Assembly (NCBI RefSeq): GCF_001051235.1
Contig: NZ_CBTJ020000080.1
Coordinates: 1 to 56,974, forward strand
Direction of reading: 5' to 3'
DNA: 56,974 nucleotides
From: Candidatus Competibacter denitrificans Run_A_D11
Lineage (GTDB): Bacteria > Pseudomonadota > Gammaproteobacteria > Competibacterales > Competibacteraceae
Below the pieces are notes generated by a model. That model ran no database searches, had not been told where the DNA came from, and saw only the letters and a program-made list of their open reading frames with translations. The translations under genes were made by a program, and so were the position numbers. This document shows positions 19,001-27,811 of this stretch, in pieces (within the stretch, counting starts at the first letter, position 1; each line of letters begins with the position of its first letter).

Positions 19001-20358
19001 ATTTAGTGGCAAGCCAGGGAGCAGGTGGGCGCGCTATTTTCGCGCTCGATATTTCGGCAGAGACCAGTGGAACCAATATTGATAAAGTGGTTATGTCAAA
19101 AGATAAAGTATTGTGGGAGTTTGGGCCCAAATCAGACCCCAGTACGACCACTTCAAAATCTTCAGAAATTGGCTATGTTCTTTCGCAACCGGCCATCGTG
19201 CGTTTGCCCAATAAGCGTTGGGCCGCTATTTTCGGTAACGGTCCTGGCGGATCATCGGGCCAGGCTAAACTTTTCGTTCTTTATTTAGATGCTAAGGTGA
19301 GTGATACCGGCAAATGGGAGCTTGGTAAGGATTATCTGGTTTTTGACACTGATACTACAACCAGCAATACGAGCATTACTGGCAACGGGTTGAGCGGCGT
19401 ATCGGTCGCTGGAGATACTTTCCTAACGGCTCAGACCGTCTATGCGGGCGATCTGCTGGGTCGGATGTGGAGGTTCGATCTATCCGGGATAAACGCCACT
19501 AACATTACTTGCAGCGCGAGTGCGAGTTGTGGCACCGGAACTAAGATATTTGCGGCGCCGGCTAGTCAGCCGATTACGACCGCGCCGGCCGTTGGCAGCA
19601 ATTCAAAATGCGGCTTGATGATTTATTTTGGTACAGGTAAATACTATGAAAGCGGCGATCAGGCGAATACTGATTTGCAAACGCTATATGGTATCTGGGA
19701 TCAGCCAGGTCGAGTATTGCCTTTGTCGAGAGATGATCTTTATCAATATGAAATTGATAATCAGGGTACTACCAGTGGTACTGATTGGCGGGTAATCGCT
19801 GACAATAATAGTACGAAAATCAAAGATCTTTACGCCCCATCCAGCACCAATGGCAATCCGGATGTTTGCAAGGCAACCAAGCCGGATGCGCCTAAAAAGG
19901 GCGGTTGGTTTATTGATTTGAAGGTGAAAAATACGACAGTCAATACCGGCGAGCGTGTGACGGCACGTACTCTGCTGCGCCACGGGCGAGCTATTTTTAC
20001 CACGCTTGAGCCCTCCAAAACATTTTGTGAAGGTGGTGGTAAGAGTTGGGTGATGGAAATGACTGCCGAAACGGGCGCTCCGCTGAGCTATGGCGTGTTT
20101 GATATCAACAAGGATAATATTATCAATTCTACTGTGACAGCTACAGCTTGTGGTGATTGCGTTGTCAATAGCGCAGGAGTGCCAGTTTTAGCAAGCGGTG
20201 TATCAACCGGTACTATGGGTATCATCAAGACGCCTACAGTACTCACAGCGGGTGGTTTGGAATACAAGCTAGGCAGTGGTTCCACTACTGGAGAATTGGT
20301 GGTGATTAAGGAAAAAGGAGCTACTGCCCCCCGTGCTTCGTGGCGACAGCTACAGTAG
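16057..20358 (+). CDS. pilY1: Type IV pilus tip adhesin/assembly protein PilY1
   Basis: The 1433-residue protein has a signal peptide ([23 protein letters not shown]) and a C-terminal PilY1 beta-propeller: [29 protein letters not shown] near residue 910, [15 protein letters not shown], and [17 protein letters not shown] near 1128. PilY1 sits at the pilus tip with the minor pilins and affects adhesion, extension and retraction. A canonical EF-hand-like loop starts at Asp639 ([13 protein letters not shown]). The N-terminal region has [14 protein letters not shown] where many PilY1 proteins have a vWA DxSxS motif, so no MIDAS is visible. The calcium loop that normally precedes YAGD in the propeller is also not recognisable. 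Confidence 0.94.
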   Translation: [1433 protein letters not shown]

Positions 20359-20383
20359 ACGAGGCAGTTCAATTAATTGTAAA

Positions 20384-20421
20384 GGTTATCACCCCCTGGT
20401 ATGGTTGGGGCTGTGATAACC
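20384..20421 (+). promoter_or_regulatory. Strong hairpin between pilY1 and pilE
   Basis: The arms GGTTATCAC (20384-20392) and GTGATAACC (20413-20421) pair perfectly over 9 bp. Inside, CCCC (20393-20396) pairs with GGGG (20407-20410), leaving a small loop and a two-base bulge. The hairpin ends a few bases before the AAGAGG ribosome site of pilE. No T tract follows, so it is more likely to control processing, stability or translation of the pilE message than to terminate transcription. Confidence 0.55.
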
Positions 20422-20435
20422 AAAAGAGGATGAAT

Positions 20436-20924
20436 ATGACCGTAATGAATAACCACGATGATCAAGGTTTTACTCTCATTGAGCTGATGATTGTGGTAGT
20501 AGTGATTGCTATATTGGCTGCGATTGCTTATCCGTCATATATGGAGCAAGTCGCCAGAGGCAAACGGACAGATGCGAAAACGGTAATGCTAGAGGCGGGG
20601 CAGGTACTAGAGCGGCGGTATACGGAATGTGGTGGATATAAAAAGAAATCAGATTGCTCCGCCGCGGCCAATATGGGAGAGGTGCTGCCGGCCTCCTCAC
20701 AAGCGTCGCCCAAGGAAGGAGCTACTAAGTGGTATCAACTGGACGCAAGTGGAAAGACCACCGTGACGGATACCACATTTACATTGGTATTTAATCCGCA
20801 AGGTTCACTTAGTAGTGATAAATGCGGTTCTTTTTCGCTATCCAATACCGGGCAAAAACAGCTTATTATCAGTGGATCAGTCAGTTCTAACGCGACACTT
20901 GTTGGCGATTGCTGGAATCGTTAA
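20436..20924 (+). CDS. pilE: Type IV pilin PilE (minor pilin/pilin-like)
   Basis: The product is 162 residues from ATG 20436, chosen because AAGAGG lies six bases upstream; in-frame ATGs at 20430 and 20445 are alternatives. The leader DDQG|FTLIELMIVVVVIAILAAIAYPSYMEQVARGKRTDAK is textbook type IVa, with Phe+1 and Glu+5. The PilE family follows pilY1 in Pseudomonas-type clusters and contributes to the tip complex. The head has cysteine pairs (YTECGGYKKKSDC and CGSF … GDCWNR), the last a typical C-terminal disulfide loop. It ends 71 bases from the convergent ispH. Confidence 0.93.
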   Translation: MTVMNNHDDQGFTLIELMIVVVVIAILAAIAYPSYMEQVARGKRTDAKTVMLEAGQVLERRYTECGGYKKKSDCSAAANMGEVLPASSQASPKEGATKWYQLDASGKTTVTDTTFTLVFNPQGSLSSDKCGSFSLSNTGQKQLIISGSVSSNATLVGDCWNR

Positions 20925-20995
20925 TCTCGAGGTTGTGGGTAATTTGGGTTTGCGCTGCTGTTTAAAGTTAAGGGAAGAAGGTTGCTTGGGTCAAT

Positions 20996-21934
20996 TCAAC
21001 GCAACTCTCTTGGCAGCGCGAACACCACATTTTCTTCACACCCACGGCTTTCGGTAACGGTCGCAGCACCAAGCTCCCGCAGCCGGTCAATCACCTGTTG
21101 CACCAACACTTCCGGGGCCGAGGCGCCGGCAGTGACACCGATGGCGGTTTTTCCTGTTAGCCAGGCCGGGTCGATGTCCGCGGGGCCATCGATTAGCCAA
21201 GCGGGTGTTCCAGCCTTCTCGGCCAGTTCCCGCAATCGGTTCGAGTTTGAACTGCTGCGTGAGCCGACGACCAGTAACAGCTCACAGTTTCCGGACAGGT
21301 CTTTGACAGCATCCTGCCGATTTTGGGTGGCATAGCAGATATCGTCCTTGCGTGGCCCCTGGATCAGCGGGAAACGCTCGCGCAAGGCGGTGACGATCCG
21401 GGCCGTGTCATCGACTGAAAGGGTGGTTTGGGTGACATAAGCCAGCTCGGTAGGGTCGCGTACCGGCAGCCGCCAAACATCCTCCACCGTTTCTACCAAA
21501 TACATGTGTCCTCCTTGCGTTTCCTGGTATTGGCCCATGGTGCCTTCGACTTCGGGATGTCCGGCATGGCCAATCAGGATCACCTCACGGCCGGCACGGG
21601 CGTGACGGCTGACCTCCATGTGAACTTTGGTCACCAGTGGACAGGTGGCGTCAAACACCTTAAGGCCGCGTTGCTTGGCCTGTTCCTGGACGGTGCGTGA
21701 GACGCCGTGGGCGCTGAAAATCACCGTCGCGTCGTCTGGAATCTCGTCCAGTTCTTCGACGAAGATTGCACCACGCTGGCGCAGGTTATCGACCACAAAT
21801 CGGTTATGCACCACCTCATGACGGACATAAATCGGCGCCCCGAACAGCTCTAGCGCACGTTCGACGATGCCGATGGCCCGATCCACGCCTGCGCAAAAAC
21901 CTCGGGGATTAGCAAGATGAATCTGCGCACTCAT
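20996..21934 (-). CDS. ispH: 4-hydroxy-3-methylbut-2-enyl diphosphate reductase
   Basis: The 312-residue protein performs the last step of the MEP isoprenoid pathway, reducing HMBPP to IPP and DMAPP with a [4Fe-4S] cluster. The three cluster cysteines are in [10 protein letters not shown] (Cys13), [11 protein letters not shown] and [10 protein letters not shown]. The [10 protein letters not shown] and SAHGVS segments hold the substrate-binding histidines, and [11 protein letters not shown] is typical of the substrate pocket. Length is normal (E. coli 316). It is the first gene after the pilus cluster, as in Pseudomonas; fkpB, which often lies between ispH and lspA, is missing here. Confidence 0.97.
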   Translation of the reverse strand: MSAQIHLANPRGFCAGVDRAIGIVERALELFGAPIYVRHEVVHNRFVVDNLRQRGAIFVEELDEIPDDATVIFSAHGVSRTVQEQAKQRGLKVFDATCPLVTKVHMEVSRHARAGREVILIGHAGHPEVEGTMGQYQETQGGHMYLVETVEDVWRLPVRDPTELAYVTQTTLSVDDTARIVTALRERFPLIQGPRKDDICYATQNRQDAVKDLSGNCELLLVVGSRSSSNSNRLRELAEKAGTPAWLIDGPADIDPAWLTGKTAIGVTAGASAPEVLVQQVIDRLRELGAATVTESRGCEENVVFALPRELR

Positions 21935-21962
21935 GACAAGGCTCCCAAGAGTGATGGCCTGA

Positions 21963-22463
21963 TTAGGGGTTATCCACCGGATTTTTCAAAGACCCCGTAT
22001 TTTTCGAAAGCAAGCTATCAAACACCAATAATCCGGCACCGATATTGATGGCAATGTCCGCTACATTGAATACCGGAAAGTACCAGCGTTCGTAGTAAAG
22101 TTGAATAAAATCAATTACCTGTCCAAACAAAATCCGGTCAATCAGATTGCCGACAGCGCCCGCTAAAATCAGCGCCAGCGCGGCCGCCAACCAGCGGTCG
22201 CCGGGTTTGAGCCGGCCCAGCCAGACGATCAGGCCGATGCTGACCACCAGGCCCAACCCAAGAAAGAACCAGCGTTGCCAACCACCTGCGCCGGCCAGGA
22301 AGCTGAAGGCGGCACCGGTGTTATACGTGAGCGTCAGGTTAAACGACGGCAACACCGGCACCGGTTCGTGCATGACCAGCAGCGCTTCGGCAAGGTGCTT
22401 AGTGGCTTGATCGAGCGCCAGGGTCAAGCCACTGAGCCACCAGGCCCAACGAGGTGCCGACAT
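21963..22463 (-). CDS. lspA: Lipoprotein signal peptidase
   Basis: LspA cleaves the signal peptide of diacylglyceryl-prolipoproteins in the inner membrane. The 166-residue product (start at 22463, sharing one base with the ileS stop as TAATG) has four hydrophobic segments and the two catalytic aspartate motifs, [10 protein letters not shown] and [22 protein letters not shown] is the conserved substrate-region motif. An in-frame extension to 22580 would lie inside ileS and is rejected. Length is as expected (E. coli 164). Confidence 0.96.
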   Translation of the reverse strand: MSAPRWAWWLSGLTLALDQATKHLAEALLVMHEPVPVLPSFNLTLTYNTGAAFSFLAGAGGWQRWFFLGLGLVVSIGLIVWLGRLKPGDRWLAAALALILAGAVGNLIDRILFGQVIDFIQLYYERWYFPVFNVADIAINIGAGLLVFDSLLSKNTGSLKNPVDNP

Positions 22464-25297
22464 TAGGTGTAACGCCGCGTTTCGCCAGCGCCAGTCACAT
22501 TGGCCACACACCGCCCGCAAAGCTCTGGATGGTCGGTAGTTTGGCCGACATCTTCGCGATGATGCCAGCAGCGCACGCATTTAGCGTGGGTGGTGGGCAA
22601 AACCCGGATGGCGAGTGACTGGCCGTTGGTCTGGATTTCAACCACTTCGGTCGGACGCTCTGACAGAGGTTGCAAACGGGCGTAGGAGGTGATGAAGAAA
22701 AACCGTAGTTCATCTTCCAGTTTGCCGAGGTCGGTGGCCAGCGCGCCATCGCAGTATAAATCCAATTCCGCGTCCAGCCCGGAGCCAATCCCTCCCGCAA
22801 CTCGCAGCTTTTCCAGTTCCTTGCTGACGGCTTCGCGGACTGCGATCAGCCGATCCCAGTAAGCCGTGTTGAACGGATCATCGTCACTGACCGCAGATAG
22901 CCCCTGGTACCAGGTAGCCAGAAACACCGATGGCCCGCGCTCGCCAGGCAGGTTTCGCCAGATTTCCTCGGCGGTAAAGCTTAAGATCGGCGTCAGCCAG
23001 CGGGTCATCGCTTCCAGGATGTGATACATCGCGGTTTGCACTGAGCGGCGGGCGAGGCTATCGCGTTGGGTGGTGTACTGGCGATCCTTGATGATGTCCA
23101 AATACAAACTACCCATGTCCACTGAGCAGAAGTTATGGATTTTCTGGTAGATCAGATGGAATTGATATTGCTCGTAATATTCCAGAATTTCCGCCTGCAA
23201 GCGGCGGGTGCGATCCACCGCCCAGCGATCCAATGCCAGCATCTGCTCCGGCAGCACGAGATGTTGCGCCGGGTCGAAACCATTGAGATTCGCTAGCAGG
23301 AAGCGGGCCGTATTGCGCATCCGCCGGTAGGAATCGGCCATGCGCTTGAGAATTTCATCGGAAACCCCCATCTCACCGCGATAGTCGGTCGCCGCTACCC
23401 ACAACCGCAGCACGTCCGCGCCCAGCGAGTTGACCACTTTCTGCGGCGCTACCACGTTGCCCATCGACTTCGACATCTTGCGGCCATGCGCGTCCACGGT
23501 GAAGCCATGGGTCAGCAGGCCCTTATAAGGCGCAACCCCGCGCATCGCTACCGAGGCGAGCAGCGATGACTGAAACCAGCCACGATGCTGGTCGGAGCCT
23601 TCCAGATACAATTCGGCCGGGAAATGCAGTTCAGGGCGACGATCCAGCACCGAAAGATGGGTGGTGCCAGAATCGAACCAGACGTCTAGGGTGTCGCGGA
23701 TTTGGTCGTAATCGGCCGCCTCGGCGCCTAATAATTCGGCTGGGTTCATCTCGAACCAGGCGTCGATGCCGCCCTGTTCGATCCGTTGCGCCGCCTGTTC
23801 CATCAAGGCTTGGGTGTTCGGATGTAATTCGCCGGTCTGCTTGTGAGTGAACAGCGTAATCGGTACACCCCAATAGCGTTGCCGGGATACGCACCAATCG
23901 GGACGGTTTGCGACCATGCCCTGAATCCGTGCCTCGCCCCAGTCGGGGGTAAAACGCAGTTTCTTGATCTCCTCCAACGCGCGGGCGCGCAAGCCATGAT
24001 GCTCCATGCCGATGAACCATTGCGGCGTAGCCCGGAAGATGATCGGTGTCTTGTGCCGCCAGCAATGCGGATAGCTGTGTTGCAGGCGGGTAGCCCGCAG
24101 CAACATGCCATGCACTTTCAGGGTGTCGATGACCCGATCATTGGCGGCAAAGACGTGCAAGCCGGCGAATAGCGGTACATCCGCCAGGAATTTGCCGTCT
24201 GGGCCAACCGGATTATCCACCGCCAACCCGTAGCGCGAGCCGACCACATAGTCTTCCTGGCCGTGGGCGGGCGCGGTGTGAACCAGGCCGGTGCCTGCTT
24301 CGGTGGTGACGTGATCGCCAAGGATGACCGGCACTTCGCGGTCGTAAAACGGATGGCACAACGCCAGGCCCTCCAAGTCAGCGCCCGCGCCGTAAGCGAT
24401 GATCTGGTAATCGTCGATGCCCCAACGGGCCAACGATTCCTTGAGCAAGGGTTCGGCGACCAGCAGCCGTTCCTGGCCTCGGTCAGTTGCTACCTGTGCC
24501 ACCACATATTCAAAACCTGGATTGACTGCAACCGCCCGATTGGCGGGCAAGGTCCACGGGGTGGTGGTCCAGATCACCACCGCCAGCGGGCCATGGCCGT
24601 TGTGGCCCTCGACGTGGCGGCAGCGAGCCAGTAGCGATTCTGGGTCGGCTACCGGAAACCGCACGTCGATGGCCGGGGAATCACGATCCTCGTATTCGAC
24701 TTCGGCCTCGGCCAGCGCCGAACCGCAATCGATGCACCAGTAGACCGGCTTGGAACCGCGATAGAGATGGCCATTGGCAATAATCCGCGCCAAAGCGCGC
24801 ACGATGTCGGCCTCAGCGCGAAAATCCATGGTCAGATAAGGATTCGCCCAATCGCCCAAGACACCGAGGCGCTGAAAATCAGCACTTTGGCTGGCGACCT
24901 GTTCACCGGCGAATGTCCGGCAAGCGGTACGAAACTCGCGGGCGTTGACCTTGACGCCAACCTTGCCCAGCTTCTTTTCTACAACCTGCTCAATGGGCAG
25001 GCCGTGGCAATCCCAACCCGGCACATAGGGCGCATCGAAGCCGCTCAGGGTGCGGGATTTGACGATGATGTCCTTCAGTACTTTGTTGACGGCATGGCCG
25101 ATGTGGATGGTGCCGTTGGCGTAGGGCGGGCCATCGTGCAGCACGAACTTCGGCCGACCGGCGAACTCTGCCCGCTGACGGACGTACAGATCCAACTCTC
25201 GCCAATAGCGCAGCAAGTCCGGCTCGCGCTTGGCGAGATCGGCTTTCATCGGAAAGTCGGTGTGGGGAAGATTGAGAGTGTCTTTATAATCAGCCAC
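22463..25297 (-). CDS. ileS: Isoleucyl-tRNA synthetase
   Basis: The 944-residue class I synthetase charges tRNA-Ile. The HIGH motif appears in [17 protein letters not shown] (about residue 60). The editing domain is present ([16 protein letters not shown], and [16 protein letters not shown]). [10 protein letters not shown] carries the KMSKS loop. The C-terminal zinc site [12 protein letters not shown] … CGRCVANV is complete. Size matches the E. coli enzyme (938). The gene is 68 bases downstream of ribF and shares one base with lspA, the classical ribF-ileS-lspA operon. Confidence 0.98.
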   Translation of the reverse strand: MADYKDTLNLPHTDFPMKADLAKREPDLLRYWRELDLYVRQRAEFAGRPKFVLHDGPPYANGTIHIGHAVNKVLKDIIVKSRTLSGFDAPYVPGWDCHGLPIEQVVEKKLGKVGVKVNAREFRTACRTFAGEQVASQSADFQRLGVLGDWANPYLTMDFRAEADIVRALARIIANGHLYRGSKPVYWCIDCGSALAEAEVEYEDRDSPAIDVRFPVADPESLLARCRHVEGHNGHGPLAVVIWTTTPWTLPANRAVAVNPGFEYVVAQVATDRGQERLLVAEPLLKESLARWGIDDYQIIAYGAGADLEGLALCHPFYDREVPVILGDHVTTEAGTGLVHTAPAHGQEDYVVGSRYGLAVDNPVGPDGKFLADVPLFAGLHVFAANDRVIDTLKVHGMLLRATRLQHSYPHCWRHKTPIIFRATPQWFIGMEHHGLRARALEEIKKLRFTPDWGEARIQGMVANRPDWCVSRQRYWGVPITLFTHKQTGELHPNTQALMEQAAQRIEQGGIDAWFEMNPAELLGAEAADYDQIRDTLDVWFDSGTTHLSVLDRRPELHFPAELYLEGSDQHRGWFQSSLLASVAMRGVAPYKGLLTHGFTVDAHGRKMSKSMGNVVAPQKVVNSLGADVLRLWVAATDYRGEMGVSDEILKRMADSYRRMRNTARFLLANLNGFDPAQHLVLPEQMLALDRWAVDRTRRLQAEILEYYEQYQFHLIYQKIHNFCSVDMGSLYLDIIKDRQYTTQRDSLARRSVQTAMYHILEAMTRWLTPILSFTAEEIWRNLPGERGPSVFLATWYQGLSAVSDDDPFNTAYWDRLIAVREAVSKELEKLRVAGGIGSGLDAELDLYCDGALATDLGKLEDELRFFFITSYARLQPLSERPTEVVEIQTNGQSLAIRVLPTTHAKCVRCWHHREDVGQTTDHPELCGRCVANVTGAGETRRYT

Positions 25298-25365
25298 GAT
25301 AAGCCTCTAAAAACCGATATGAAAATGCTCCGCTCCCTGCGGGAGGGGAGTATATCCTTTTCATC

Positions 25366-26337
25366 CTAATTCCTTACCTCTACTGGAGAAAGAGGGCAGG
25401 AGATGCCGCGCTCGGAGAAATACGTTCTGGCGATTTGTTCGTCCTTCTGGATTTGTTGCCGCAATGCGTCCAGAGACTCAAAACGCCGTTCCGGGCGTAA
25501 ATAGTGTAAAAAATCGACCTTGACCTGCTGGCCGTACAAGTTGCCCCGATAATCGAGCAAATGGACTTCCAGGCGCTCGCGATGGCCGGCCACCGTAGGA
25601 CGACGACCGACGTTGGCAATACCCGGCCAGGGAGGCAGAGTGCGCCCACTCATTAGGACGGCATAAACGCCGTAAACCGGCGTGACCCGGCGATGAAGGT
25701 GGATATTAGCTGTCGGGAAACCAATGGTCCGGCCGCGCTGCTCGCCATAGGCGATTCGTCCGCACATGTCGTAAGGCCGCCCCAGCAGCCGGGCCGCCAG
25801 TTCTAAATCACCTTGACTGAGCGCTTGTCGGATACGGGTGCTACTGACGCGCTCGCCATCCACCAGATGGCTTTGGGTGTTCGATACCGTAAAACCGTGC
25901 TGCTGACCTGCTGCAACCAGCATGGCGAAATCACCAGCGCGGCGGTGACCGAAGCGAAAATCATCGCCAACCACCAAATAGCGAAGGCCCAAACGTTCGA
26001 CCAGCAGATCCTCAATAAACGTTTGCGCCGGCATAGCCGCCAAGTGGTGATCAAATTTCAGGCATAGCACCCGCTCAATGCCCAATCCATCCAGTGCTAG
26101 CAGCTTTTCCCGCAAGCGCATCAGCCGAGCTGGGGGTGCGTTGGGGCCGGTGAAGAATTCTTGTGGTTGTGGCTCGAAGGTAATGACCAAGCGCGGTAGG
26201 CGTAGCCGCGACGCCTGTTCGGCCAGTTGGGCCAGAATCGCTTGGTGGCCGAGATGCACCCCATCGAAGTTGCCGATGGTGGCGACGCAACCCCGATGAT
26301 GAGGTTGCAAATTATGCTGGCCGCGAATCAATTCCAT
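25366..26337 (-). CDS. ribF: Bifunctional riboflavin kinase / FAD synthetase
   Basis: RibF phosphorylates riboflavin to FMN and adenylates FMN to FAD. From ATG 26337 the 323-residue protein starts MELIRGQHNLQ. It has the nucleotidyltransferase motif TIGNFDGVHLGHQAIL, DDFRFGHRRAGDF and the kinase-domain motif GRTIGFPTANIHL. I prefer this start over the ATG at 26376 because TATAAT, a likely -10 element, overlaps the upstream ATG, and the extra 13 residues are not family-like. Length fits E. coli RibF (313). Confidence 0.95.
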   Translation of the reverse strand: MELIRGQHNLQPHHRGCVATIGNFDGVHLGHQAILAQLAEQASRLRLPRLVITFEPQPQEFFTGPNAPPARLMRLREKLLALDGLGIERVLCLKFDHHLAAMPAQTFIEDLLVERLGLRYLVVGDDFRFGHRRAGDFAMLVAAGQQHGFTVSNTQSHLVDGERVSSTRIRQALSQGDLELAARLLGRPYDMCGRIAYGEQRGRTIGFPTANIHLHRRVTPVYGVYAVLMSGRTLPPWPGIANVGRRPTVAGHRERLEVHLLDYRGNLYGQQVKVDFLHYLRPERRFESLDALRQQIQKDEQIARTYFSERGISCPLSPVEVRN

Positions 26338-26651
26338 GCTGGCTTTCGATAAAGGTGAGAGGACGAAGGGCGGCATTATAAGGTAGGCAGTGCAGCCTTG
26401 CCGAATATGACGAAGACTTCAGCAAAGATAAGCACTTTATCGTCGTCTCGGAGAGCGATGCTTTGCATAAAGGCGATTCATTTCAGGTTCTGGGCTGGCC
26501 TCTCATCATGATTCCGGTTTGCATCTGGATTGTTGGAAAAATCCTGCTAGGTTTTCTAGTTACATACGAATTTTGTATTCGTGATGAGGCCGTGCCAAGG
26601 TTGTAGCGGTAGCGGCTCTGTGCATTAATCCAGTACTTTGGGGTAAAGACC
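26338..26651. other. Intergenic region ribF–binding protein gene
   Basis: These 314 bases separate divergent genes. A 17-base palindrome (ACGAAT-N5-ATTCGT, 26566-26582) lies about 70 bases before the binding-protein gene and may be an operator. The composition is richer in AT than its flanks near 26520-26600. No gene is seen. Confidence 0.45.
26375..26380 (-). promoter_or_regulatory. Possible -10 element for ribF
   Basis: On the minus strand a perfect TATAAT lies 38-43 bases upstream of the chosen ribF ATG. No convincing TTGACA-like -35 is seen at 16-18 bases, so the promoter call is tentative. It would drive the ribF-ileS-lspA-ispH run. Confidence 0.4.
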
Positions 26652-27677
26652 ATGGGTCATTGGAGCCGGTCGGTTTGTGCGGATACCCGTAAAATTTGGG
26701 AGGCTCTAAATGGCATCGCCCCAGCACACCAACGGTGCTTACCGCCCGCTCGGAAATTATTCCCAGTACGTTGGTCTTCGCTGACGATCTTTATCCTATA
26801 CCTGACTGCGGCCTTTAGCTCACAGGCGCAGCAAAAGGTCTTTCCCATCGTCGAACCATTCTCCGGCACATTGCAGAAGATCTACACCAGCGGCGTGATT
26901 CATGTCGGCCACCGTGAAAATTCGCCACCTTTTGCTTTTCTTGACACCCAGCGCCATCCCATCGGTTACTCGCTGGATATCTGCGAGGTGGTGGTCGAAG
27001 AAATCGCCCGCCATCTCCACAAGGAAGATCTCAAAACCGAATACGTGCCGGTAACGCCAGAAAACCGTTTCGATCTGGTTAAAAACGGTACGGTCGATCT
27101 CGAATGCGGCTCTACTACCGCCAGCACAGAGCGGCGTCTTACCTTGGGTTTTTCCCCCACGATTTTCGTCACCGGGGCCAAGCTGCTGGTCAAGCGCGGC
27201 AGCGGCATCGTGTCGCTGCGCGGGCTGCAAGGCAAAACCGCCGTGCTGACCAAAGGGACGATTCATGCCGAGACTCTCCCCAAAATCGCCCAACAACAAA
27301 ATCTCACAATTCAATTCATCTTTGCCGACGATCACAACCAATCGTTTGAGGCGTTGGCAGCCGGTAAAGCCGACGCCTTTATCAACGACGACGTGCAATT
27401 GCACGGCATGATCGCGGCACGCGATGCCGAATCCGATTATCGCGTGGTGGGCGATTTCCTCACCTATGCCGATTACGCGCTGATGTTCCGCCATGACGAT
27501 GCCGAGTTCGCCAAGGTCGTTCAGCAAGCTTTTGAACGGCTAGCCGGTAGTCGGGAGATCCGAGCAATCTATCGGCGCTGGTTCATGCGGCCCTTACCTT
27601 CGGGAGTCAGCCTTAATCTGCGAATGAGTCCGCACCTGGAGCATGTCTTCCAGCTTCAAGGCTTGGCGGCTGACTGA
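26652..27677 (+). CDS. Amino-acid ABC transporter substrate-binding protein (glutamate/aspartate type)
   Basis: The 341-residue product is a family 3 periplasmic solute-binding protein related to GltI. A long N-terminus leads into a hydrophobic signal segment (SSLTIFILYLTAAFSSQAQ, about residues 43-61). The ligand-binding pattern follows: GVIHVGHRENSPPFAFLD, PIGYSLDICEVVVEEI, GTVDLECGSTTASTERR (the Arg/Thr carboxylate-binding cluster), and LQGKTAVLTKGT. No permease or ATPase genes are adjacent; its neighbour is a dicarboxylate symporter gene, so it may serve a transporter encoded elsewhere or act as a sensor partner. The unusually long pre-signal segment may mean the true start is not certain. 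Confidence 0.85.
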   Translation: MGHWSRSVCADTRKIWEALNGIAPAHQRCLPPARKLFPVRWSSLTIFILYLTAAFSSQAQQKVFPIVEPFSGTLQKIYTSGVIHVGHRENSPPFAFLDTQRHPIGYSLDICEVVVEEIARHLHKEDLKTEYVPVTPENRFDLVKNGTVDLECGSTTASTERRLTLGFSPTIFVTGAKLLVKRGSGIVSLRGLQGKTAVLTKGTIHAETLPKIAQQQNLTIQFIFADDHNQSFEALAAGKADAFINDDVQLHGMIAARDAESDYRVVGDFLTYADYALMFRHDDAEFAKVVQQAFERLAGSREIRAIYRRWFMRPLPSGVSLNLRMSPHLEHVFQLQGLAAD

Positions 27678-27811
27678 ATCTGGCGGCGATTGCACCAAAC
27701 GACAAGAGAAGACGTTGGCCCCAGCGCTGAGAGGCGCTGAAGGTCTCTTTGGTCCAAGACCGCCCGAACGGACGGGGTACTACAAAAACAGCATCACCAG
27801 AGGAAACGAAC

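Noticed and set aside
27742..27761. GGTCT … AGACC inverted repeat upstream of dctA and a search for a DctD-type sigma-54 promoter there
   Set aside because: The arms are only five bases and no GG-N10-GC with matching boxes was found before the dctA start.
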